The position numbers were made by a program, and so were the translations under genes. A DNA stretch of 64,000 nucleotides from Burkholderia dolosa. GTDB taxonomy: Bacteria > Pseudomonadota > Gammaproteobacteria > Burkholderiales > Burkholderiaceae. This document shows positions 57,325-64,000 of this stretch, one piece after another; within the stretch, counting starts at the first letter, position 1; each line of letters starts with the position of its first letter. The stretch spans positions 17,573 through 81,572 of the forward strand of contig NZ_CABVPR010000026.1 in the NCBI RefSeq assembly GCF_902499135.1, read 5' to 3'. Below the pieces are notes generated by a model. That model was not told the DNA's origin. It was given only the letters and a program-made list of their open reading frames with translations, and did not search any database.

Positions 57325-58418
57325 GCCGGGCCGCCGTTTCGTCCCGTATCGACGCGGCGCGCGCACGCGTGTCGCCGTCGCCCGCGCGTCGCGTATGGCA
57401 GCGCTTTCGACAGCAGCGCGTCGGTTACTGGAGCTTTGTGATCTTCGTCGTCGCGTTCGCGGCGAGCGTTGCCGCGCCGCTGTGGTCGAACGACAAGCCG
57501 CTCGTCGTGCGCTACGACGGCCACTACTATTTCCCGCTGTTCCGCTCGTATCCGGAGACGACCTTCGGCGGCGATTTCCCGACGCAGGCCGACTACCTCG
57601 ATCCGTACATCCGCAAGCGGCTCGAGGCGCCCGGCAACTTCGTCGTCTATCCGCCGAACCGCTATTACTACGACACGCTGAACTACTTCTCGAACGTGCC
57701 GAACCCCGCGCCGCCGTCGCGCGAGAACTGGCTCGGCACCGACGCGCAAGGGCGCGATCTGCTCGCGCGGCTCGTGTACGGGTTTCGCGTGTCGGTCGTG
57801 TTCGGGCTGATCCTGACCGCGATCGGCACGCTGCTCGGCATCGCCGCCGGCGCCGTGCAGGGCTTCTTCGGCGGACGCATCGACATCGTCGGGCAGCGGC
57901 TGATCGAGATCTGGAGCTCGCTGCCCGAGCTGTACCTGCTGATCATCTTCGCGTCGATCTTCGAGCCGAGCTTTCTGCTGCTGATCGTGCTGCTGTCGCT
58001 GTTCGGCTGGATCGGTCTCGCCGACTACGTGCGCGCCGAGTTCCTGCGCAACCGCACGCAGGACTACGTGCGCGCGGCGCGCGCGATGGGGCTCACGAAC
58101 TGGCAGATCATCTGGCGCCACGTGCTGCCGAACAGCCTGACGCCGGTCATCACGTTCCTGCCGTTCCGGATGAGCGGCGCGATCCTCGCGCTGACGAGCC
58201 TCGACTTTCTCGGGCTCGGCGTGCCGCCGCCGACGCCGAGCCTCGGCGAGCTGCTCGCGCAGGGCAAGGGCAATCTCGACGCGTGGTGGATCTCGCTGTC
58301 GACGTTCGGCGTGCTGGTCGCGACGCTGCTGCTGCTGACGTTCATGGGCGACGCGCTGCGCAACGCGCTCGACACGCGGATCGCCGATTCGGTGCGCGCG
58401 GCAGGAGGTCAGCGATGA
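57321..58418 (+). CDS. yejE: Peptide ABC transporter permease (YejE type)
   Basis: Second permease, 365 residues. It carries the N-terminal helix at about 38-58 and a large periplasmic loop (about 60-145) with RSYPETTFGGDFPTQADYLD, characteristic of YejE. Five more helices follow, with EAA loop YVRAARAMGLTNWQIIWRHV. The ATG at 57321 overlaps the mini-ORF stop, and its own TGA overlaps the yejF ATG. Confidence 0.95.
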   Translation: MSRAAVSSRIDAARARVSPSPARRVWQRFRQQRVGYWSFVIFVVAFAASVAAPLWSNDKPLVVRYDGHYYFPLFRSYPETTFGGDFPTQADYLDPYIRKRLEAPGNFVVYPPNRYYYDTLNYFSNVPNPAPPSRENWLGTDAQGRDLLARLVYGFRVSVVFGLILTAIGTLLGIAAGAVQGFFGGRIDIVGQRLIEIWSSLPELYLLIIFASIFEPSFLLLIVLLSLFGWIGLADYVRAEFLRNRTQDYVRAARAMGLTNWQIIWRHVLPNSLTPVITFLPFRMSGAILALTSLDFLGLGVPPPTPSLGELLAQGKGNLDAWWISLSTFGVLVATLLLLTFMGDALRNALDTRIADSVRAAGGQR

Positions 58419-60037
58419 GCGACGCGATCGTATCGATGTCCGCCGATCCGCTGCTGTCGATCGAGCGGCTGCACGTGCGCTTCGGCGATACGGTGGCCGT
58501 CGAAGACGTGACGCTCGCGATCGGCCGCGGCGAGCGCGTCGCGCTCGTCGGCGAGTCCGGCTCGGGCAAGAGCGTGACGGCGCTCGCGATCCTGCGCCTG
58601 CTGCGCGATGCCGAAGTGAGCGGCACGATCCGCTTCGCGGGGCAGGACCTGGCCGCCAGGAGCGAGCGCGAGATGCGCGGGCTGCGCGGCTCCGACATCG
58701 CGATGATCTTCCAGGAGCCGATGACGGCGCTGAACCCGCTGTATACGATCGGCGCGCAGATCGGCGAGACGATCATGCTGCACGACGGCGTGACGGCCGC
58801 CGAAGCGAAGAAGCGCGCGATCGCGCTGCTCGCGCGTACCGGCATCGCGGAGCCGGAGCGGCGCGTCGACAGCTATCCGCATCAGCTGTCGGGCGGTCAG
58901 CGCCAGCGCGCGATGATCGCGATGGCGCTCGCGTGCCGGCCGCGGCTGCTGCTCGCCGACGAGCCGACCACCGCGCTCGACGTGACGATCCGCGCGCAGA
59001 TCGTCGATCTGCTGCTGGAGCTGCAGCGCGAGGAAGCGGAAAAGCGCGGAATGGCGGTGCTGCTGATCACGCACGACCTGAATCTCGTGCGGCACTTCGC
59101 CGAGCGCGTCGCGGTGATGGAGCGCGGCCGGCTCGTCGAAAGCGGCCCCGTCGAGACGATCTTCGCGCGGCCCGAGCATCCGTATACGCAGCGGCTGCTG
59201 AACAGCCGGCCGCAGCGCGCGGTCGCGCCGGTACTGCCGATCGCGCCGGTCGTGCTCGACGCACGCGGCGTCAGCGTGCAGTTCGCGCGCAAGCGCCCGG
59301 GCATCGCCGGCTGGTTCGGCTCGGTGCCGGTGACGGCGGTCGCCGACGTGTCGGTGTCGGTGCGGCAGGGCGAGACGCTCGGCATCGTCGGCGAATCGGG
59401 TTCCGGCAAATCGACGCTCGCGATGGCGCTGCTCGGGCTGCAGAAGACGACGCGCGGCGACATCGAATTCCAGGGGCGTCCGCTGTCGAGCTATCGCGGC
59501 CGCGAGCAGACGACGCTGCGCTCGAACATGCAGGTCGTCTTTCAGGATCCATTCAGTTCGCTGTCGCCGCGTCACACGATCGAGCGGATCGTCGGCGAGG
59601 GGCTCGAGCTGCATCGCCCGGACCTGACGGCCGACGCGCGTCGCGCGAAGTCGCTCGCGGTGCTGCGCGAAGTCGGTCTCGACCGTACGGTGCTGCATCG
59701 TTATCCGCACGAGTTCTCGGGCGGCCAGCGTCAGCGGATCGCGATTGCGCGCGCGCTGGTGCTGGAGCCGCGCATCCTGATTCTCGACGAGCCGACGTCC
59801 GCGCTCGACGTGTCGATCCAGCAGCAGGTGCTGAAGCTGCTCGCGAATTTGCAACAGAAATACAACCTCGGCTACGTGTTCATCAGCCACGATCTGGAAG
59901 TGATCGGCGCGATGGCGCACCGCGTCGCGGTGATGCAGGGCGGTGCGATCGTCGAGTCGGGCGACGTCGCCGACATCTTCGAAAAGCCGTCACATCCTTA
60001 CACACAAAAACTGTTGAAAGCGGTCTGGAAAGCGTGA
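58415..60037 (+). CDS. yejF: Peptide ABC transporter double ATPase (YejF type)
   Basis: Two ABC ATPase domains fused in one 540-residue protein, as in YejF and GsiA. The first has Walker A GESGSGKSVTALA, signature LSGGQRQRAMIAMA and LLADEPTTALDV. The second has [13 protein letters not shown], signature FSGGQRQRIAIARA and ILDEPTSALDVSI, plus an oligopeptide-transporter C-terminus (HPYTQKLL). GCAGGAGGT precedes the ATG at 58415, which overlaps the yejE stop. Completes the importer. Confidence 0.96.
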   Translation: MSDAIVSMSADPLLSIERLHVRFGDTVAVEDVTLAIGRGERVALVGESGSGKSVTALAILRLLRDAEVSGTIRFAGQDLAARSEREMRGLRGSDIAMIFQEPMTALNPLYTIGAQIGETIMLHDGVTAAEAKKRAIALLARTGIAEPERRVDSYPHQLSGGQRQRAMIAMALACRPRLLLADEPTTALDVTIRAQIVDLLLELQREEAEKRGMAVLLITHDLNLVRHFAERVAVMERGRLVESGPVETIFARPEHPYTQRLLNSRPQRAVAPVLPIAPVVLDARGVSVQFARKRPGIAGWFGSVPVTAVADVSVSVRQGETLGIVGESGSGKSTLAMALLGLQKTTRGDIEFQGRPLSSYRGREQTTLRSNMQVVFQDPFSSLSPRHTIERIVGEGLELHRPDLTADARRAKSLAVLREVGLDRTVLHRYPHEFSGGQRQRIAIARALVLEPRILILDEPTSALDVSIQQQVLKLLANLQQKYNLGYVFISHDLEVIGAMAHRVAVMQGGAIVESGDVADIFEKPSHPYTQKLLKAVWKA

Positions 60038-60084
60038 TAGCGCTCCAATGGTCTGATCATCTCGATTGTATTTTTTAATTTGTT

Positions 60085-60113
60085 TTGACAAACGATTACG
60101 CGCTGGCTAGTAT
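60085..60113 (+). promoter_or_regulatory. Promoter of the NlpC/P60 gene
   Basis: A consensus TTGACA and TAGTAT are separated by exactly 17 bases in an AT-rich pocket. They predict a leader of about 45 bases before the ATG at 60166. Confidence 0.8.
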
Positions 60114-60165
60114 CGACCGAAATTTTCCGCCAATCAGCTGATTTTTAAGCAAAATCCACCGACCA

Positions 60166-60840
60166 ATGCAGCATCGATCCCTGACCCAGGCTTGCACGCG
60201 CGCCGTCGCCGGGATGTTCATCGGCGTCCTGATCGCGGCAGCTCCCGCCGCGTTCGCCGACGAAGTCAGCAGTTTCAATCAGAATGTCGCCAGTTCGAAT
60301 CAGAACGGGTCGGCTTCCTCCCTCCAGCAAACTTCCACCCAGTCGACGAGCAGCGGCGCGAAGTCGTTCCTGTCCGGCATGGCGGGCAAGGCAGGCGACG
60401 TCGTCGTCAGTGCGCTCAACATGATCGGCGTGCGCTATCGCTGGGGCGGCAATTCGCCGGATTCGGGCCTCGACTGCAGCGGCTTCGTCCGCTACGTGTT
60501 CCAGGACACGCTCGGCATGTCGCTGCCGCGCCGCGCCGAAGAAATGAGCCGCGTCGGCGAGAAGGTGCGGATGAGCGAACTGAAGCCAGGCGATCTGGTG
60601 TTCTTCAACACGATGCGCCGCACGTTCTCGCACGTCGGCATTTACATCGGCGACAACAAGTTCGTGCATTCGCCGTCCACCGGCAGCACCGTGCGCGTCG
60701 ACGATCTCGACAGCACGTACTGGGAGAAGCGTTTCACCGGTGCGCGCCGGATCGAATCGCAGTTTCCGATGAAGGCCGACGATCTGCGCCAGCGCGTGCG
60801 CGCGACGATCGGCGACGATTCGGCGAACGGCAGCAACTGA
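60166..60840 (+). CDS. NlpC/P60-family peptidoglycan endopeptidase
   Basis: An exported cysteine peptidase of 224 residues. Signal peptide to about residue 31 (AAPAAFA), then a Ser/Gln/Asn-rich linker (about 33-65), then the NlpC/P60 domain. Catalytic residues are Cys104 (GLDCSGFVRY), His156 (FSHVGIYIG) and His168 (DNKFVHSP). It probably cleaves peptide cross-links in cell wall. It has its own strong promoter and terminator and is therefore monocistronic. Confidence 0.94.
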   Translation: MQHRSLTQACTRAVAGMFIGVLIAAAPAAFADEVSSFNQNVASSNQNGSASSLQQTSTQSTSSGAKSFLSGMAGKAGDVVVSALNMIGVRYRWGGNSPDSGLDCSGFVRYVFQDTLGMSLPRRAEEMSRVGEKVRMSELKPGDLVFFNTMRRTFSHVGIYIGDNKFVHSPSTGSTVRVDDLDSTYWEKRFTGARRIESQFPMKADDLRQRVRATIGDDSANGSN

Positions 60841-60873
60841 CGCTAGCCGGCATCGGCCGGAACGGTTGGAACG

Positions 60874-60910
60874 AAAAACCCTGTCACCGTCGGGCGACAG
60901 GGTTTTTTGT
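60874..60910 (+). terminator. Intrinsic terminator of the NlpC/P60 gene
   Basis: AACCCTGTC / GACAGGGTT stem with flanking A- and T-runs (AAAAACCC... to TTTTTTG). The symmetric runs could also serve the convergent patatin gene. Confidence 0.88.
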
Positions 60911-60972
60911 TTTCGGTCGCCGGAAACGGGGGGTTGCGACAGTCGTTCCGGCGCGCGGCGCGATAGGCAGGC

Positions 60973-61899
60973 TCACGCAGCCGCGACGCCGCGGGCTGCG
61001 GCGAGCTTGCGCTGCAGTTCCGGCATGATTCGCGCGACGGCTTCCTCGCCTGCGAGGATCGCCGCGTTGCGTTGATTGAAGTCGCTGCCGCCCATCGCCG
61101 CGAGGTTCGGGCGGATCACGACGTCCGCGTACTTGTCGAGCTCGTACGTCTTGATCGTCTGGCCCATGATCGTGAAGGTCTGCAGCAGCATCTCGATCGG
61201 GTTGTTGGTCGCCGCGCCGTCCGGTCGCGCGGAGATGTCGACCGCGATCACGAAGGTCGCGCCCATCCTGCGCGCGAACGATGCCGGCACCGGGCTGACG
61301 AGGCCGCCGTCCACGTATTCGCGGTTGCCGATCTTCACCGGTTCGAACACCGACGGCACGCTGCACGACGCGCGCACCGCGAGCCCCGTATTGCCCTGCT
61401 GGAACAGGATCGGCTGGCCGCTCTGCAGATCCGTCGCGACGATGCCGAGCGGCTTCGCCATCTTCTCGATCGGCCGGTTGTTGAGCGCCTTGTTCAAGAA
61501 GTTCTGCAGCGCGACGCCCTGCAGCAGCCCGCGCGAGCGAAACGGCAGCGCCCAGTCGCTGATCGATGCCTGATCCATGTCGAGCGCGATCTTGTTGATC
61601 TGCAGCCCGTTCATCCCGGACGCGTAGAGCGCGCCGACGACCGAGCCCGCGCTCGTGCCCGCGACGAGGTCGACCGGAATGCCGCGCGCGTCGAGCGCCT
61701 TCAGCACGCCGATGTGCGAAAAGCCGCGGGCCGCGCCGCCGCCGAGCGCGATGCCGATCCTGACCGGTTTTTCGTGCGGCGGGATTGCGTTCGACGCATT
61801 GTCGGGACGCGATTTGCCGCCGAACGACGTGCAGGCGGCGAGACTGGCGGACGCGCACGCGATCGTGAACTGGCGGCGCGACAGGCGAGGGGACGACAT
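60973..61899 (-). CDS. Patatin-like phospholipase, predicted lipoprotein
   Basis: A 308-residue patatin (RssA-like) hydrolase. The oxyanion motif is GGGAARGFSH (about 53-62), the nucleophile Ser83 lies in GTSAGS, and the dyad Asp197 in YVDGGLVSP. The N-terminus MSSPRLSRRQFTIACAS contains a twin-arginine RRQFT followed by SLAAC, with Cys23 as a possible lipidation site. GGAGAA precedes the ATG at 61899, so this start is preferred over one 36 bases upstream. Likely substrates are phospholipids, location inner or outer membrane. Monocistronic. Confidence 0.92.
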   Translation of the reverse strand: MSSPRLSRRQFTIACASASLAACTSFGGKSRPDNASNAIPPHEKPVRIGIALGGGAARGFSHIGVLKALDARGIPVDLVAGTSAGSVVGALYASGMNGLQINKIALDMDQASISDWALPFRSRGLLQGVALQNFLNKALNNRPIEKMAKPLGIVATDLQSGQPILFQQGNTGLAVRASCSVPSVFEPVKIGNREYVDGGLVSPVPASFARRMGATFVIAVDISARPDGAATNNPIEMLLQTFTIMGQTIKTYELDKYADVVIRPNLAAMGGSDFNQRNAAILAGEEAVARIMPELQRKLAAARGVAAA

Positions 61900-62042
61900 C
61901 GAGTGGTTCTCCGGCGGCTTCGCGGCGGGCCGCATGGCTCGCCGCTGCGATCGATTCCGAGCGGCCGCGCGGACGGTTCCGGACGGCCGCCGCGGCGCCG
62001 GCTGGCAGCCGCGGCGCGCACATCATAAAGCAAGCGGCGCGC

Positions 62043-62070
62043 TTGGCGCGATGGCGGGCGCGAGTATAAT
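62043..62070 (+). promoter_or_regulatory. Putative gltX promoter
   Basis: TTGGCG and a perfect TATAAT are separated by 16 bases, giving a leader of about 100 bases to the ATG at 62179. Confidence 0.6.
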
Positions 62071-62178
62071 TCCGGCTTCTTTCCCGTTCCGGGCGTCGCC
62101 GGCCCCGCTGTCGTCGGGTTGCCGCCGTCGATCCCGCGTCGAATCATTCACGCGCCCCAGGCGTTCGAGTTACCGTTT

Positions 62179-63588
62179 ATGACCCGTCCTGTCCGTACCC
62201 GCTTCGCGCCGAGTCCCACCGGCTTCATCCATCTCGGCAACATCCGCTCCGCGCTCTATCCATGGGCGTTCGCGCGCAAGATGAAAGGCACGTTCGTGCT
62301 GCGTATCGAGGACACCGACGTCGAGCGCTCGTCGAAGGAAGCCGTCGATGCGATCCTCGAGGGCATGCAATGGCTCGGACTCGACTTCGACGAAGGCCCG
62401 ATCTACCAGATGCAGCGGATGGACCGCTATCGCGAAGTGCTCGCGCAGATGCTGGAGAAGGGGCTCGCGTATCCGTGCTACATGTCGGCCGAGGAACTCG
62501 ACGCGCTGCGCGAACGCCAGCGCGCGGCCGGCCTGAAGCCGCGCTACGACGGCACGTGGCGTCCGGAGCCCGGCAAGGTGCTGCCCGAGCCGCCGCCGGG
62601 CGTGAAGCCCGTGCTGCGTTTTCGCAATCCGCTGACCGGCACGGTCGCGTGGGACGACGCGGTGAAGGGGCGCGTCGAGATCTCGAACGAGGAACTCGAC
62701 GACCTCGTGATCGCGCGTCCGGACGGCACGCCGATCTACAACTTCTGCGTGGTGGTGGACGACATGGACATGGGCATTACGCACGTGATCCGCGGCGACG
62801 ACCACGTGAACAACACGCCGCGCCAGATCAACATCCTGCGCGCGCTCGGCGGCGAGCCGCCCGTCTATGCGCACCTGCCGACCGTGCTGAACGAGCAGGG
62901 CGAGAAGATGAGCAAGCGGCATGGCGCGATGAGCGTGATGGCGTATCGCGACGCGGGCTTCCTGCCCGAGGCGGTCGTCAACTATCTCGCGCGTCTCGGC
63001 TGGTCGCACGGCGATGCGGAGATCTTCTCGCGCGAACAGTTCGTCGAGTGGTTCGATCTCGAGCATCTCGGCAAGTCGCCCGCGCAGTACGACCACAACA
63101 AGCTGAGCTGGCTGAACGCCCATTACATCAAGGAGGCCGACAACGCGCGCCTCGCCGAACTCGCGAAGCCGTTCCTCGCGGCGCTGGCGATCGACGACGC
63201 GGCAGTCGCGGCCGGGCCGGCGCTCGAGGCGGTGATTGCGCTGATGAAGGACCGCGCGACGACGGTCAAGGAGCTCGCCGAAGGCACCGCGATGTTCTAC
63301 CGCGTGCCGGCGCCGGACGCCGATGCGCTCGCGCAGCATGTGACCGATGCGGTGCGGCCCGCGCTCGCCGATCTGGTTGCCGCGCTGAAGGCGGCCGACT
63401 GGACGAAGGAGGCGATTTCGGCGGCGCTGAAGACGACGCTCGGCGCGCACAAGCTGAAGATGCCGCAGCTCGCGATGCCGGTGCGGCTGCTCGTGGCGGG
63501 CACGACGCACACGCCGTCGATCGACGCAGTGCTCGCGCTGTTCGGCCGCGACGTGGTCGTGTCGCGTCTTGAGGCTGCGCTGAACTGA
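62179..63588 (+). CDS. gltX: Glutamyl-tRNA synthetase
   Basis: Class I synthetase of 469 residues that charges tRNA-Glu. HIGH-type motif [17 protein letters not shown] is at 9-25, and the KMSKR loop [12 protein letters not shown] near residue 240. The anticodon-binding C-terminal domain is complete. The ATG at 62179 gives the standard [15 protein letters not shown]. tRNA-Ala and tRNA-Glu follow after 126 bases; tRNA-Glu is its own substrate. Confidence 0.98.
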   Translation: MTRPVRTRFAPSPTGFIHLGNIRSALYPWAFARKMKGTFVLRIEDTDVERSSKEAVDAILEGMQWLGLDFDEGPIYQMQRMDRYREVLAQMLEKGLAYPCYMSAEELDALRERQRAAGLKPRYDGTWRPEPGKVLPEPPPGVKPVLRFRNPLTGTVAWDDAVKGRVEISNEELDDLVIARPDGTPIYNFCVVVDDMDMGITHVIRGDDHVNNTPRQINILRALGGEPPVYAHLPTVLNEQGEKMSKRHGAMSVMAYRDAGFLPEAVVNYLARLGWSHGDAEIFSREQFVEWFDLEHLGKSPAQYDHNKLSWLNAHYIKEADNARLAELAKPFLAALAIDDAAVAAGPALEAVIALMKDRATTVKELAEGTAMFYRVPAPDADALAQHVTDAVRPALADLVAALKAADWTKEAISAALKTTLGAHKLKMPQLAMPVRLLVAGTTHTPSIDAVLALFGRDVVVSRLEAALN

Positions 63589-63667
63589 ATTCGTGGGCGA
63601 TGAAGCTGCGCGATGCACGCCATCGACGCGGCTTCGCAAAAATTTCGCTCGAAGCGCAAAAAGGGTA

Positions 63668-63696
63668 TTTACAAGTTTAAAGTAGGTCCATATAAT
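63668..63696 (+). promoter_or_regulatory. Promoter of the tRNA-Ala/tRNA-Glu genes
   Basis: TTTACA and a perfect TATAAT with 17-base spacing lie 18 bases before tRNA-Ala, in an AT-rich pocket after gltX. Confidence 0.85.
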
Positions 63697-63714
63697 CTCA
63701 TTTCTGTTCTGCAA

Positions 63715-63790
<76 letters not shown>

Positions 63791-63925
63791 TCAGAACGAG
63801 TTGAATTGAATGCGAAGCAGCGTAGTAATAAATGCTTCACAGTGCGATTCAAAGCAGTTAGAATTCCGGCCTTCGCTGTTGACGAGAAGTGAATAGCGAA
63901 AGTCAGACAAATCTGAAAAGATTTT

Positions 63926-64000
63926 GTCCCCTTCGTCTAGAGGCCTAGGACATCACCCTTTCACGGTGAGTACAGGGGTTCGAATCCCCTAGGGGACGCC
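63926..64000 (+). tRNA. tRNA-Glu (anticodon UUC), last base beyond the window
   Basis: Acceptor GTCCCCT pairs with AGGGGAC, then G and CC, with the final A of CCA outside the window. The anticodon loop contains TTC for GAA and GAG codons. D-arm and T-arm (GGTTCGAATC) are intact. It is 135 bases after tRNA-Ala and probably cotranscribed. Confidence 0.96.

Overview
The window is a stretch of ordinary core chromosome from a high-GC beta-proteobacterium, almost certainly Burkholderia sensu lato and most like the B. cepacia complex. The basis is the strong GC bias, dense short-gapped operons, protein styles such as a long TrpS and an Ala/Ser-rich lipoprotein, and gene orders familiar from Burkholderia chromosome 1 (lysS-prfB-recJ, pyrG-kdsA-eno-ftsB, cysS-accA-tilS-lysC). 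The species call is inference and cannot be settled by eye. I see no insertion sequence, prophage, CRISPR array, toxin-antitoxin pair, integrase or resistance gene.

Layout. 1-5172 (minus): lysS (cut by the window edge), prfB with its programmed +1 frameshift, recJ, and a conserved protein of unknown function. 5322-11747 (plus): lolC/E-lolD, a TatD-family hydrolase, comEC and an alpha/beta hydrolase. 11988-16394 (plus): pyrG, kdsA, eno, ftsB, then a terminator. 16491-18475 (minus): a small lipoprotein, hslO (Hsp33) and a gamma-carbonic-anhydrase-like protein. 18617-27717 (plus): a DUF455 ferritin-like protein, an alpha/beta hydrolase, a PHP exonuclease (rnm-like), yciO, an M50 membrane protease, trpS, a methyltransferase, dapA, bamC and an MBL-fold hydrolase. 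27859-40108: an Ala/Ser-rich lipoprotein, roxA, slyD, a metallophosphoesterase-like protein, mutS, suhB, trmJ, cysE, lpxH, ppiB, ppiA and a TPR protein, on mixed strands. 40343-46986 (plus): cysS, an AlkA-like glycosylase, accA, tilS, lysC and tRNA-Ser(GCU). 46987-47743 is an AT-richer gene-free stretch. 47744-53370 (plus): a solitary NuoM-like proton-pump subunit followed by the cytochrome bo quinol oxidase genes cyoABCD, without cyoE. 53689-60037: a Pro/Tyr-repeat exported protein and a complete YejABEF-type peptide ABC importer. 60166-64000: an NlpC/P60 hydrolase, a patatin-like lipoprotein (minus), gltX, tRNA-Ala(GGC) and tRNA-Glu(UUC), the last cut by the window edge.

Shared themes. Many genes serve translation (lysS, prfB, trpS, cysS, gltX, tilS, trmJ, yciO, roxA, three tRNAs). 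Others serve the envelope (lolCD, bamC, lpxH, kdsA, ftsB, ppiA, NlpC/P60), lysine, cysteine and fatty-acid supply (dapA, lysC, cysE, accA), and repair (recJ, mutS, alkA-like).

The most interesting signals are small-scale or contextual. They are the stand-alone NuoM beside cyoABCD behind a 757-base AT-rich leader with an Anr/FNR-like palindrome, a probable leaderless mRNA for the M50 protease, a 25-codon mini-ORF that exactly bridges yejB and yejE, an attenuator-like hairpin in front of cysE, and internal coding repeats in the Ala/Ser lipoprotein. I found no convincing undescribed multi-gene system.
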